A DNA stretch of 64,000 nt. It comes from an uncultured Clostridia bacterium (GTDB taxonomy: Bacteria; Bacillota; Clostridia; Christensenellales; Borkfalkiaceae). The notes under the pieces were generated by a model that was not told where the DNA came from, ran no database searches, and worked only from the letters and a program-made list of their open reading frames with translations. The stretch spans positions 20,488 to 84,487 of the forward strand of contig CAKQSI010000005.1 of assembly GCA_934272745.1 (NCBI GenBank), given 5' to 3'. A program made the translations under genes and the position numbers. Of the stretch, positions 50,567 to 59,796 are shown in pieces; the first letter of the stretch is position 1; the number at the start of each line of letters is the position of its first letter.

Positions 50567-51811
50567 ATGAACCCGCAATTCACCGATTTACCCGTCCGCA
50601 TTCCGGAAATTTTATTGCCGAATCCGGCAACCGATCTCACCAAGTGGGCGGTCGTTGCCTGCGACCAGTTCACCTCGCAAAAGGACTACTGGGAAAAGTG
50701 CGAAGAGATCGTGGGCAGCGCCCCTTCCGCGCTTCGCCTGATCTATCCCGAAGTCTATCTCGGCGACCAGGACGAAGAACGTATCGCTTCCGTCCGCGCT
50801 CATGCGGAAAACTATCTTCGCGGCGGCGTATTCCGCGCGCCGGAAAAAGAATTCGTGCTGGTGGAGCGTTCCACGCCTTTCAATCAGCGTAGGTTGGGGA
50901 TTGTCGCAAGTATCGATCTCGAATCATATTCTTTTGAAAAGGGCGCAAAACCGCTCGTTCGCGCTACGGAAGCCACCATTGCCGAACGGATCCCGCCCCG
51001 CGTTAAAATCCGCGAGGGGAACCCGATCGAACTGCCCCACGTCCTTTTGCTGGTGGACGACGAAAAACGCACGGTGATCGAACCGCTTTTTGCCGCAAAA
51101 AAGGACAAAGATCTGTTGTACGATTTCGACCTCATGCAGGGCGGCGGACATATTCGCGGCTGGCGCGTGCCGAAAGCGGCGGAATCCGCAGTTTTTTCCG
51201 CACTCGGCGCATTGCTGAATCCCGCGCGCTTATCCGCCCGGTATGGGGAAGAATCCCCGTTTTTGTTTGCCGTCGGGGACGGAAACCATTCGCTTGCCAC
51301 CGCAAAAACCTGTTGGGAACGGCTAAAACCCACGCTTTCCTTTGAGGAGCAGAAATCTCACCCCGCGCGGTTTGCCTTGGTGGAGATCGAAAACGTGTAC
51401 GACGACGGGCTGAAGTTCGAGCCGATTTACCGTCTCGTCACCGGCGTAGACGCGGAAACCTTTCTTAAACCCTTGAAAAAAGAAGACGAATCGCCGTACT
51501 TTGCCGTTTCCCAAGGCAAAAAATACGGCTTCTGCAAAAGAAACGACCTTGCTACCGCTATCCGCACGGCGGACGAATTTATTGCAAGCCGGATGAAAGA
51601 GTGCGGCGGCAAAGTTGACTACGTTCACGGCGAAAACGACGTTCTGTCGCTTGCCGAAAAAACAGGAGGCATTGCCTTTTTGTTTCCGCCCATGCAAAAG
51701 CAGGAATTGTTTCCGGGCGTCGCAAAGCACGGCAGCCTGCCGAAAAAGACCTTTTCCATGGGGGAAGCGGTCGAAAAACGCTATTATCTGGAAGCAAAAG
51801 CAATCCGGTAA
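50567..51811 (+). CDS. DUF1015 family protein (414 aa)
   Basis: Full-length DUF1015: ACDQFTSQKDYWEKCE near the start, PFNQRRLGIVASIDLE, the hallmark AVGDGNHSLATAKTCWE in the middle (His/Ser near 246), and MQKQELF near the end. The molecular function of the family is not established; the conserved GDGNHS loop suggests an enzyme. No signal peptide or membrane helix is seen. Close packing behind the CdaR-like frame (11 nt) suggests cotranscription with cdaA. Confidence 0.85.
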   Translation: MNPQFTDLPVRIPEILLPNPATDLTKWAVVACDQFTSQKDYWEKCEEIVGSAPSALRLIYPEVYLGDQDEERIASVRAHAENYLRGGVFRAPEKEFVLVERSTPFNQRRLGIVASIDLESYSFEKGAKPLVRATEATIAERIPPRVKIREGNPIELPHVLLLVDDEKRTVIEPLFAAKKDKDLLYDFDLMQGGGHIRGWRVPKAAESAVFSALGALLNPARLSARYGEESPFLFAVGDGNHSLATAKTCWERLKPTLSFEEQKSHPARFALVEIENVYDDGLKFEPIYRLVTGVDAETFLKPLKKEDESPYFAVSQGKKYGFCKRNDLATAIRTADEFIASRMKECGGKVDYVHGENDVLSLAEKTGGIAFLFPPMQKQELFPGVAKHGSLPKKTFSMGEAVEKRYYLEAKAIR

Positions 51812-51900
51812 ATTCGTCTTTTCAGGAGTTTCGCTCCTTCATAGAACCATAAAATGCAACGCGCGGAGGGATTCGCCTTCCGCAAAGAGAGAAAGAGAAT

Positions 51901-53223
51901 ATGAAAGAAAAAGTATGTAAATTCGGCGGCACGTCCATGGCGGACGCCGAAACCGTCAAACGCTGCGCAGAGATCGTCAAAAACGACCCTTTACGAAAAT
52001 TCATCGTCGTTTCCGCGCCCGGCAAAAGCGCAAGCGAACCGGTCAAAGTCACCGACGCACTGCTCGCCTGCTATAAAGAGGTGAAGGAAACCGGCAGTTG
52101 CAAAAACGCCTTCCGCCACGTGCGGGAACGGTTCCTGCGCATGGAAAAACAACTCGGCGTTTCCGTCGGCATGGAAAAATATCTGGACGAAGTAGAACAG
52201 GGAATCTGCAAGGAAACCGACACGCCGGACTATGCGGCGTCGCGCGGGGAATATCTTTCCGCTATTCTGTTCGCCGCTGTTACCGGCTTGCCTTTTATCG
52301 ACGCAAAAGAGTTTATTTTCTTCGATAAACACGGCAATTTCGATCCGGAATACACCAACGACCGCTGTCGGGCACTTCTCTTAAACTGCGACGGAGCGGT
52401 GATTCCCGGCTTTTACGGCGTCAGCCGCACGGGCAAAATCACCACCTTTTCCCGCGGGGGAAGCGACATCACCGGCTCGATCGTCGCCCGCGGCATCGGT
52501 GCTTCTGTGTACGAAAACTGGACGGACGTCAACGGTTTTCTGGTCGCCGATCCGAGAGTGGTGGAACATCCGCAAAAAATTAAGATCTTATCCTACAAGG
52601 AACTGCGCGAACTTTCCTACATGGGCGCCTCCGTTCTGCATGCGGAAGCCATTTTTCCGGTGCGGAAAGCCGGCATCCCCATCAATATCCGCAACACATT
52701 CGAGCCGGAAAATTCCGGAACCATGATCGTCCCGCAGAACGATTACGTTGCGGGCGGCAGGGTGGTTACCGGCATTGCGGGAAAGCAGCATTTCAGCGTC
52801 ATTCACATCGCAAAATCGCTGATGAATACCGAACTCGGCTTTGCCCGCCGCGTTTTGACCGTACTGGAATTTCACGATCTGCCTTACGAGCATATGCCGT
52901 CCGGCATCGACACCCTTTCGGTTATTATCGACCCGACCGGAAAGGACGCGGAGGAGATCGAGCAGGTCATTCGCGAAATTTCCGCTTCCGTCCAGCCGGA
53001 CAATATTTCGCTGTTTGAACATATTTCGCTGATTGCCACCGTAGGGCACGGCATGTCCAAAAAGGTCGGAACTGCGGCGCGCCTGTTCACCGCCCTTGCA
53101 AGAAACAACGTCAATATCAAAATGATCGATCAGGGTTCTTCGGAATTGAACATCATCATCGGCGTTTCGGACGACGATTACGAAACCTGTATCCGCGCCA
53201 TTTACGAGGAGTTTTTCCAGTAA
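51901..53223 (+). CDS. Aspartate kinase with C-terminal ACT domains (440 aa)
   Basis: Phosphorylates aspartate, the first step to lysine, threonine, methionine and diaminopimelate. The amino-acid kinase motifs are KFGGTSMAD at the N-terminus, TTFSRGGSDITGS (ATP/substrate site) and ENWTDVNGFLVADPR. Two ACT-like domains (about 300-440; ISLIATVGHGMSKKVG, then NVNIKMIDQGSSELNIIIGV) give feedback control. It is of the monofunctional lysine-sensitive type by layout, though the effector cannot be read. The ribosome site is weak (AGAGAGAAAGAG). A terminator follows at 53372. Confidence 0.92.
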   Translation: MKEKVCKFGGTSMADAETVKRCAEIVKNDPLRKFIVVSAPGKSASEPVKVTDALLACYKEVKETGSCKNAFRHVRERFLRMEKQLGVSVGMEKYLDEVEQGICKETDTPDYAASRGEYLSAILFAAVTGLPFIDAKEFIFFDKHGNFDPEYTNDRCRALLLNCDGAVIPGFYGVSRTGKITTFSRGGSDITGSIVARGIGASVYENWTDVNGFLVADPRVVEHPQKIKILSYKELRELSYMGASVLHAEAIFPVRKAGIPINIRNTFEPENSGTMIVPQNDYVAGGRVVTGIAGKQHFSVIHIAKSLMNTELGFARRVLTVLEFHDLPYEHMPSGIDTLSVIIDPTGKDAEEIEQVIREISASVQPDNISLFEHISLIATVGHGMSKKVGTAARLFTALARNNVNIKMIDQGSSELNIIIGVSDDDYETCIRAIYEEFFQ

Positions 53224-53371
53224 ACCAATTGCATTTTTGTAAAAGAGGGCAATTTTACGCGCGGAGAACAACCTTTCATTATAAAGCCTGAAAATTTCTC
53301 CGAAAAGATATGCGGGCAAAGAGAACCGGGCAGAAAGGACCTTTTTACACAATAAAATATTGTTGCCTTAC

Positions 53372-53406
53372 GGCGGAAAGAGATCTCTCTTTCCGCCATT
53401 TTTTTG
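53372..53406 (+). terminator. Rho-independent terminator after aspartate kinase
   Basis: GGCGGAAAGAGA (53372-53383) and TCTCTTTCCGCC (53386-53397) form a near-perfect palindrome followed by ATTTTTTT. Confidence 0.88.
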
Positions 53407-53518
53407 CCTTGCAGGAAAAGTTTTCTACCGCCAAAACAACCACGCCCGTACATATTCTTGTGCCGCCTGCCGATACTATGGCTGGCTGAATACGGTTGAT
53501 CGAGGTGGGCATCGAAAT

Positions 53519-54565
53519 ATGAAAAACAGAAAGAATCGCGGCTTTTACGTCTTGGGACTGCTTCTTCTTGCCGTCCTTACCCTGTGGAACGCCGCGGGAA
53601 ATATAATAATATTACGTTCCAAAGCAGAAACTTTCGGCGGTGCGGCGGCGGGCGAAGAAGTCTATATCGGCGGCTTTCCGGCAGGGTTTTCACTCGGGAC
53701 GCACGGCGTGCAGGTGATAGGTTTAATCGACGTCGTTACCGAAAACGGCACGGTTTCTCCCGCCAAGCGCGCGGGAATCAAAAGCGGCGACAAACTGCTC
53801 CGTATCAACGGGGAAGAATTGACCTTTTCGCGCGATCTGGAACGACTCTCTTCCGCCTCCCGCGGGGAAGTTCTGGCGGTCGAACTGGAACGCGCCGGGG
53901 AAATCTGCAAACTTCCGCTGACGCCGGCAAAAGAGGTTTCTTCCGGAAAATATCGGCTGGGGCTTTTGGTTCGCGATAATATTTCGGGAATCGGGACGGT
54001 CACCTTCGTGCGTGAGAACGGCGAATTTGCCGCGCTCGGGCACCCCGTTTACGAATCGCACGGCGAAATTATGAGAATTTCGGGCGGAACCTGCCATTCG
54101 TGCAGCATCATCGGCGTCAACAAAGGCGAAAAGGGTGCCCCGGGCGAACTGAAGGGCTTAATTTTTCAGGACGAAACGGTCGGGAAAATTTCCCAAAACC
54201 GCGCCACGGGGCTTTACGGAAAACTTTCTTCCGCAAATTTCCGCGACAACGGCAAGGCGTTTACCGCGCCCGTTTCCGAGGCGCGCATGGGAAAAGCCTC
54301 GATTGTTTCCACGACGGACGGTTCCATTCCCAAAGAATATCGGGTTTCCATCGTAAAAATCGACAAATCACAGAAAGAAAATAAAAATTTCGTCATCAAA
54401 ATCACCGACCCCGACCTTCTGAGCCGTACGGGCGGCATCGTGCAGGGAATGAGCGGCAGTCCCATCTTACAAAACGGCAAAATTATCGGCGCCGTCACGC
54501 ACGTTTTCGTCAACGATCCCTCGCGCGGGTACGGCATTGCAATTGAAAATATGCTGCAAAACTGA
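53519..54565 (+). CDS. spoIVB: SpoIVB-type sporulation serine peptidase (S55) with PDZ domain (348 aa)
   Basis: In sporulating Firmicutes SpoIVB is secreted from the forespore and triggers the membrane protease that activates sigma-K. Here an N-terminal helix (about 9-30) is followed by a PDZ domain (about 75-130; RAGIKSGDKLLRING). The S55 peptidase part has the catalytic His in ALGHPVYESH and the nucleophile Ser in VQGMSGSPI (about 311). Its length is a little under the Bacillus protein. The ATG at 53519 follows GAGGTGGG; a longer open frame from 53360 covers the upstream terminator and is rejected. It is strong evidence that the lineage makes, or recently made, endospores. Confidence 0.9.
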   Translation: MKNRKNRGFYVLGLLLLAVLTLWNAAGNIIILRSKAETFGGAAAGEEVYIGGFPAGFSLGTHGVQVIGLIDVVTENGTVSPAKRAGIKSGDKLLRINGEELTFSRDLERLSSASRGEVLAVELERAGEICKLPLTPAKEVSSGKYRLGLLVRDNISGIGTVTFVRENGEFAALGHPVYESHGEIMRISGGTCHSCSIIGVNKGEKGAPGELKGLIFQDETVGKISQNRATGLYGKLSSANFRDNGKAFTAPVSEARMGKASIVSTTDGSIPKEYRVSIVKIDKSQKENKNFVIKITDPDLLSRTGGIVQGMSGSPILQNGKIIGAVTHVFVNDPSRGYGIAIENMLQN

Positions 54566-54926
54566 CGGGGTTTCGTGCGGGTCAGGATGGTTTTTCCCGG
54601 GTGGCTGTCCAAACTGAAACCACCTCGCGCCTGATCGCCTCGCAAAGCCAATCTTCTCGTTTCAGGTAAATAACAAACAGTTTCAAGGCGGACAAGGCAA
54701 GCCACCATTTTCCGCAAACTTACGCCGCGGCACTTAAGCAATATTTCAGATGGTTTGAAGCCTCACAAAAATTTCCGCATTTCTCTTGATTCTGCACATC
54801 AAATTTGTGTAGCGGTCTTCAATATAAAACCACGGGAATAAACCCAAGGTAGCCACGCTTATCCGGGTATACGCTGCAAACTTGCGCCGCGGTGCGAAAT
54901 TTGTCTTTTTCTGCATATACTACGAT
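54566..54926. other. 361-nt gap with no recognised feature
   Basis: No convincing open frame, promoter, terminator or repeat is seen between spoIVB and the membrane-protein gene at 54927. A minus-strand frame here overlaps spoIVB and looks like a shadow. Confidence 0.5.
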
Positions 54927-55520
54927 ATGAAAAAGCGTTGTATTGCAGAAAGCATATCCTTCACCGTTGACGACTCCGTCCGCGCCGCAAGGGAACACCC
55001 ACTTGCGCTATTTCTGGTTTTTGCCGGGTTTTTGGTCGGCGTACTGCTTGGCGCCGTCGAATGCGGAAAAGAAACTTCTGCGGTTTTCTTGCGGATTTAC
55101 GGCAAAAACTGGTATCTGGTCGCCATTCGCAGCGTGTCAATCGGAAAGGTTTTACAGACCGAAGCCGCAGCAATTCTCCTTATTTCGCTTACCATACTTT
55201 CTCTGCGGCTGCACTCCGCCTGTGTGATCCTTCCGATTTTTTTCGGCGGATTCGTAGGGTTTCTCGGAGCGGTGACCGTAGGCTTTTTATTTACGGTCGG
55301 TCCGGTCTGCTGCGTTATGGTCGGGGTTCTGGTTTTCGTTCCCGTCCTTGCCGGAAAGTGTGCCCTGCTTTGTTTTTTCTCTGCCGCGGCGCCGCACTTT
55401 CAAAGGAAATGCTGCGGGGCAGGGGAATGGCTGCAATTTCTGCTTCTTTTACTGTGTGCGGCGTTAGTTCTTTGGTCTGCGGAAGCGATTTTGTTGTTTT
55501 TGCTCTGCAATTTGCTGTAA
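54927..55520 (+). CDS. Polytopic membrane protein, possibly SpoIIM-like (197 aa)
   Basis: About five hydrophobic segments with few charged residues: HPLALFLVFAGFLVGVLLGA, then ILLISLTILSLRL, then FFGGFVGFLGAVTVGFLF and two more. The size, a first helix ending in G(V/A)LLGA and the central GFVGFLGAVTVGF recall SpoIIM, part of the SpoIIDMP engulfment complex. The similarity is topological more than by sequence, and no ribosome site is evident. The position between spoIVB and a sporulation-type carboxypeptidase fits a sporulation role. A short in-frame extension upstream to 54882 is possible. Confidence 0.4.
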   Translation: MKKRCIAESISFTVDDSVRAAREHPLALFLVFAGFLVGVLLGAVECGKETSAVFLRIYGKNWYLVAIRSVSIGKVLQTEAAAILLISLTILSLRLHSACVILPIFFGGFVGFLGAVTVGFLFTVGPVCCVMVGVLVFVPVLAGKCALLCFFSAAAPHFQRKCCGAGEWLQFLLLLLCAALVLWSAEAILLFLLCNLL

Positions 55521-55553
55521 TTACATAGTATTATGACAAACATAATATACACG

Positions 55554-55580
55554 ATATTGTTGTCGTGTTTATCATAATAT
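55554..55580 (+). promoter_or_regulatory. Sporulation sigma (E/K-type) promoter-like site before the carboxypeptidase gene
   Basis: ATATT (55554-55558), a 14-nt spacer and CATAATAT (55573-55580) resemble the sigma-E/K consensus. The region also forms an imperfect inverted repeat, TATTATGACAAAC (55529) with GTTTATCATAATA (55567). The match is suggestive only. Confidence 0.4.
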
Positions 55581-55613
55581 ACTATATTTACACAAATTAA
55601 AGGAGGACAACCC

Positions 55614-56984
55614 ATGCGCTTCCAATCTTTGACCAGACGAACGATTTTGCTCGTATTATCACTTTTTGCATTGCTTTCGGGCGGAATTTCTTCCGCTTTT
55701 GCAAAAACGACCGCAGGCAAAGCCGCAATTCAGACAGTATCCCTCAAGCATGAAACGCAAGCACAGACCGCTTCCACGGAACCACACACGACAGCAAACG
55801 CCTGCCCCAACGCAAACACCGGCGCGGAAGTAAACTTCTACTCAACCAAGGAAGAAAACGCCGGCGCAACCGCGATGGCAAACGCCTGTATATGCGGCGC
55901 CGTTCCGACGGACGCGCCCGCAACCTGCGCCCGCAGCGTGTATCTGACCGATTACGACACCGGTACCGCGCTGTACGAAAACAACGCGGACGAAAAACGA
56001 CCGATCGCCAGCATGTGCAAAATTATGACGCTCAACCTGACCTTTGACGCCATCGACCGGGGAGAGTTTACGCTGGACGACGAAATTCCGGTGAGCGAGC
56101 ACGCCGCTTCTATGGGCGGCTCGCAGGCGTTTTTGCGCGCTCGCGAAAATTACCGCGTTTTCGACCTCATCAAAAGCGTAGTCGTCGCTTCGGCAAACGA
56201 CGCCAGCGTTGCGCTTGCGGAACGGGTTTCCGGCAGTCACGACGCATTCGTTTCGGACATGAACCGCAAAGCGGAAGAACTCGGCATGCACGACACCGTT
56301 TTCAAAAACTGCACCGGTCTGCCGAAGCCCGGACAGTTTTCCACGGCGCGGGACGTTTCCAGAATGCTGAAAGCATTGCTCGGTCACACGGATTATTATC
56401 GGTTCAGCGGCATTCGTCTGGACAAGATCAACCACGCGGACGGAAAGTACACCGAACTGGTCAACACCAACAAATTAGCGCGCTCCTATGCGGGTTGCGA
56501 CGGCGGAAAGACCGGCTTTACCGACGAAGCGAAATTCTGCCTTGCCGCCACGGCGAAGCGGGGAGATCTGCGCCTGATTTCGGTCGTGATCGGCGCGGAA
56601 GACAGCAAAACGCGTTTTTCCGACAGCGCAAAGTTGCTCGATTACGGCTTTGCAAACTTTGAAAACGTCCGCGTTCTGTCAAAAACGGACGGGCAGGGCA
56701 GCGTTCCCGTGCGCGGCGGAAAGGAAGACAGCGCGGAAGTTTTCCCGGCAAGCGACGCGTATTATTTAAAGCGCCGCGGGGAGAAGGCGGAAATTTCCAC
56801 GGAGTGCCGCCTGTTTCCGGTGGTTGCTCCCGCACCTTGCGGAACCGAGGCGGGGCAGATTGTAGTTTTCGTGAACGGTAAAGAAACCCGGACCGTGCCG
56901 CTCGTCATCGCTTCAACGCAGCAAAAGGCAACCTATTTCGACGCGTTGAAAAAGGTAACGGAACGTTTTTCGCTCATCGGATAA
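55614..56984 (+). CDS. D-alanyl-D-alanine carboxypeptidase, DacB/DacF-like (456 aa)
   Basis: A secreted penicillin-binding protein that trims peptidoglycan stem peptides. Signal peptide about 1-30 (FALLSGGISSAFA). A Thr/Ala/Asn-rich linker of about 70 residues is longer than usual. The catalytic motifs are SMCK (S133, K136), SAN (about 193) and KTG in GGKTGF (about 299). A C-terminal beta domain and a final helix typical of membrane-attached low-molecular-weight PBPs follow. AAGGAGG lies 8 nt before the ATG. Neighbouring spore genes and the sigma-E-like site favour a spore-cortex role; a vegetative role is possible. No promoter or T-tract terminator is seen just after it; a palindrome lies at 57110. 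Confidence 0.88.
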   Translation: MRFQSLTRRTILLVLSLFALLSGGISSAFAKTTAGKAAIQTVSLKHETQAQTASTEPHTTANACPNANTGAEVNFYSTKEENAGATAMANACICGAVPTDAPATCARSVYLTDYDTGTALYENNADEKRPIASMCKIMTLNLTFDAIDRGEFTLDDEIPVSEHAASMGGSQAFLRARENYRVFDLIKSVVVASANDASVALAERVSGSHDAFVSDMNRKAEELGMHDTVFKNCTGLPKPGQFSTARDVSRMLKALLGHTDYYRFSGIRLDKINHADGKYTELVNTNKLARSYAGCDGGKTGFTDEAKFCLAATAKRGDLRLISVVIGAEDSKTRFSDSAKLLDYGFANFENVRVLSKTDGQGSVPVRGGKEDSAEVFPASDAYYLKRRGEKAEISTECRLFPVVAPAPCGTEAGQIVVFVNGKETRTVPLVIASTQQKATYFDALKKVTERFSLIG

Positions 56985-57109
56985 CAACTCGCCGGACAAC
57001 ACAGGACAATAGGTTGCCGGATAACGACATGCCAAATAACAAGCCGCCGGAAAACGACTGCAAACAATAAAAAACAACCGATATTCCGGAAATAATACAA
57101 GAATAATTT

Positions 57110-57143
57110 CGGGGCGCCGCAACGATTCCGTTGCGGCGCCCCG
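57110..57143 (+). repeat. 15-bp GGGGCGCC palindrome
   Basis: CGGGGCGCCGCAACG (57110-57124), loop ATTC, CGTTGCGGCGCCCCG (57129-57143). No T run follows. It shares the CGGGGCGCC arm with the hairpins at 33644 and 33712. It is the only marked structure in the 56985-57432 gap besides the promoter at 57319. Confidence 0.65.
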
Positions 57144-57318
57144 ATCACGTCAGATAAACCACTCCGGACGTCCGAACCCGTTTCCGGATTTTCCGGCTTT
57201 CCCCGGCTAAAGCCGCGTCCGTCGCAGTCTGCCGTTTCCTTCTGCGAATAAGACGGATAATTTTATGCGCGATTCCTGTCGGAATTACCGAATCCGTCAA
57301 GATATGTTTTGATTTTTA

Positions 57319-57347
57319 TTGCTTTTTTCAGGAAAAGGTTGTATAAT
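57319..57347 (+). promoter_or_regulatory. Sigma-A promoter of the M50 peptidase/scpAB operon
   Basis: TTGCTT (57319-57324), a 17-nt spacer and a perfect TATAAT (57342-57347); start near 57354, leader about 80 nt. Confidence 0.78.
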
Positions 57348-57432
57348 ATGTCGCGTATAATTTTTCGGGCGAAGGGCGGCGCAGCGCGCAGCAAGCCATA
57401 CAAGCCATACGAGAGAAAGAAGAGGACACCCG

Positions 57433-58107
57433 ATGGAATTCAACACCTACACCATTATTCGCTATCTGGCAATTTTCGCCTGCATTCTGGTGGTTTTGCC
57501 GGTACACGAATTTGCGCACGCGTTTGCCGCAGTCAAAGCGGGGGACGATACGCCGAAATACGCCGGCAGATACACCGTCAACCCGTTTGCCCATTTCGAT
57601 ATCACGGGACTATTGATGATGGCGGTCGTCGGCTTCGGCTGGGCAAAACCGGTTCCCGTCAATCCCAACAACTTCCGCAATTATAAAAGCGGAATGTTCT
57701 GGGTTTCGGTCGCGGGAGTTTTAAGCAACCTTGCCATGGCGTTCGTCAGTTATCCGCTGTTGCAACTTTCATATAAACTGCCGGACATTCTGCTGTTTGA
57801 CGAATTTATTCAATACTTTTTGTCCTTCATGGTCTCATTCAACGTTTCGTTGTTTTTATTCAATCTGCTGCCCATCTTCCCGCTGGACGGGTTCCGCGTG
57901 GTGGAAGCGGTCGCAAAGCCGTACAACCGTTACGTGCAGTTTATGCAGCGCTACGGTTCGACCATTTTAATCGCTCTGGTGCTGATCAACGTCGCGGCGG
58001 AATACGTTCCGTTCCTCGGTTATATCGATATTCTGGGTTATTACATGGGGTTCGGCAGTTTCGGTCTGCTTTGGCCGATCATAAAATTCTGGGGGTTATT
58101 CTTTTAA
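57433..58107 (+). CDS. Site-2-protease-like zinc metallopeptidase, family M50 (224 aa)
   Basis: An intramembrane peptidase of the small YwhC/Rv-like M50B type. The zinc ligands are HEFAH (H25, H29) in the first helix and the Asp of LLPIFPLDGFRV (about 150). The conserved NPFAHFD and GWAKPVPVNPNNF loops are also present. Five or six membrane helices are predicted by eye. The substrate is unknown; a role with SpoIVB in sigma activation is not implied, since SpoIVFB has other features. AAGAGGA lies 6 nt before the ATG. The stop overlaps scpA by one base, and this gene is commonly found next to scpA in Firmicutes. Confidence 0.88.
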   Translation: MEFNTYTIIRYLAIFACILVVLPVHEFAHAFAAVKAGDDTPKYAGRYTVNPFAHFDITGLLMMAVVGFGWAKPVPVNPNNFRNYKSGMFWVSVAGVLSNLAMAFVSYPLLQLSYKLPDILLFDEFIQYFLSFMVSFNVSLFLFNLLPIFPLDGFRVVEAVAKPYNRYVQFMQRYGSTILIALVLINVAAEYVPFLGYIDILGYYMGFGSFGLLWPIIKFWGLFF

Positions 58108-58988
58108 TGGAAAAAGAACAGTTAGACAGCATCGCGGAGAGAGAAGCCGCGCTTATGGATACCGAAAGCGGGGCGGAGATTGCCGCGGAACTGCTTCCCG
58201 AGGAAGGCTCATACGAAACGCTGGACGATTACAAGGTCAAACTTTCCAATTTCGAGGGACCGCTCGATCTTCTGTTGCACCTCATCCGCGCCGCAAAAGT
58301 GGAAATCAAGGACATTTTCGTTTCGCAGGTCACAGAACAGTTTCTGGAATATATTTCCGACCTCAACGGGCTGGACATCGACAAAGCGGGCGAATATATG
58401 CAGATGGCGGCAACTCTTCTGGAAATCAAATCCCGCGCACTGCTCCCGAAGATTGAAGAGTACGTCGGCGAAGAAGATACGGAAGACCCGGAGCAGGCGC
58501 TGATCCGCAAACTGGAAGAGTACAAATTGTATAAGGAAGCCAGCGAAAAACTCATCAAACTCGATAACCGCGACGTGTTCTACAAGGAACCGGAAGAAGA
58601 TTATAAAGGCGTCCGCGTAACGTACGGCGATTTCAGTTTCGACAACCTGATGAAAGCGTTTGAAAAGATGATGATCCGCGCCACCTTGCGGGAAGCGGAA
58701 GCCGTCAGCGAGAAGGAAATCCCCAAAGACGAATTCACCGTCGCCGACAAGATGGAATTCATCAAATCCGAACTGCAGGAGAAAAAGAACGTCGCGTTTG
58801 AAGACCTCTTCTCCGGCAGATTGACGAGAACCGAAGTCATCACCACGTTTCAGGCGCTTCTGGAACTACTGAAACTGCAATATATCAAAGTAAAACAGAC
58901 CGAAATTTTCGGCAGAATCGATATTTATTACAACGAAAACCGAACCGAGGAAGATAACGAAGAGGAGGAAGTAGCAGATGCTGAGTAA
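58107..58988 (+). CDS. scpA: Segregation and condensation protein ScpA (293 aa)
   Basis: Kleisin subunit that bridges the SMC heads in chromosome condensation. N-terminal YKVKLSNFEGPLDLLLHLI is the family signature (split here at its Leu-rich end), followed by the helical NLNG-like stretch with AGEYMQMAATLLEIKSR and LLP. The C-terminal winged helix has VITTFQALLELLKL. The ATG at 58107 overlaps the upstream stop (TAATG); an earlier in-frame ATG lies inside the peptidase gene. The C-terminus is highly acidic. It overlaps scpB by 11 nt. Confidence 0.92.
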   Translation: MEKEQLDSIAEREAALMDTESGAEIAAELLPEEGSYETLDDYKVKLSNFEGPLDLLLHLIRAAKVEIKDIFVSQVTEQFLEYISDLNGLDIDKAGEYMQMAATLLEIKSRALLPKIEEYVGEEDTEDPEQALIRKLEEYKLYKEASEKLIKLDNRDVFYKEPEEDYKGVRVTYGDFSFDNLMKAFEKMMIRATLREAEAVSEKEIPKDEFTVADKMEFIKSELQEKKNVAFEDLFSGRLTRTEVITTFQALLELLKLQYIKVKQTEIFGRIDIYYNENRTEEDNEEEEVADAE

Positions 58989-59667
58989 TACGGCGCACGC
59001 CTTAGAGGCAGTGCTTTACATAGCGGGAGAGGGCGTTTCCGTTGCGGAAACGGCAGAAAAACTGAACGTTACCGAAGAAGAATTAAAACGCGCCGCGGAG
59101 GAACTGACCGCGGAAAAATACGGGGAAGACAGCGGTATCCGCATCACCTCCTACGGGGATAAATTGCAGTTCGCCACCAACCCCGCCTATGCGGAACAGG
59201 TCGCGGCGGTACTTAACCCCATTCGGGAGAAAGAACTTTCCAAAACCATGCTGGAAACGGTGGCGATCATCGCATACAAGCAGCCGGTCAGCCGTCTGGA
59301 TTTGGAAGAAATCCGCGGCAGCAACAGCGAATACGCCATTCAGAAACTGATGGAAATCAACCTCATCGAAGTGGTCGGTCACAAGGACGCCATCGGCAAA
59401 CCCGCGCTGTTCGGCACCACCGACGAGTTTTTGAAGCGCTTCGGTCTGCAGTCGCTGGACGATCTGCCCGATTACGATTCTATTATGCAGAAGATCCGCG
59501 CACAGGAAGTGGGCACCGTTTCTGCCGACAGTTCTTATCTCTACCGCAAGGACGAATATATTTCCGAAGTCGCCGCCGAAACCGAGGAACCGATGGAGGA
59601 GATCACTTTTGACGACGACGATATTCCCGACTTCATCAAAGACGAAGAAGACGTGGTCAAGATCTGA
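58978..59667 (+). CDS. scpB: Segregation and condensation protein ScpB (229 aa)
   Basis: Winged-helix partner of ScpA in the SMC complex: HALEAVLYIAGEGVS at the start, TMLETVAIIAYKQPVSRLDL with the invariant RG in IRGSNSEYAIQKLME, then GRP-like GKPALFGTTDEFLKRFGL. The tail is acidic (DDDDIPDFIKDEED). The last eleven codons and the stop lie in a 44-bp tandem duplication. It is coupled to scpA by overlap. Confidence 0.92.
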   Translation: MLSNTAHALEAVLYIAGEGVSVAETAEKLNVTEEELKRAAEELTAEKYGEDSGIRITSYGDKLQFATNPAYAEQVAAVLNPIREKELSKTMLETVAIIAYKQPVSRLDLEEIRGSNSEYAIQKLMEINLIEVVGHKDAIGKPALFGTTDEFLKRFGLQSLDDLPDYDSIMQKIRAQEVGTVSADSSYLYRKDEYISEVAAETEEPMEEITFDDDDIPDFIKDEEDVVKI

Positions 59668-59723
59668 TCTGGGTCAGAATCAAAGACGAAGAAGACGTGG
59701 TCAAGATCTGATCCGGGTCAGAA
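59636..59723 (+). repeat. 44-bp tandem duplication spanning the end of scpB
   Basis: Unit 59636-59679 (starts TCAAAGACGAAGAAG) is repeated at 59680-59723 with one mismatch (T to C). The first copy encodes the scpB C-terminus and stop; the second is untranslated. The 44-bp period is not a multiple of three. Near identity implies a recent event. Confidence 0.9.
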
Positions 59724-59796
59724 TTTGACCGGAAAAGCGCAGGGAAGCGCCCACGAAGTCTTTTCGTTGATCAACTTTTAAATCGTAAAACTAACG

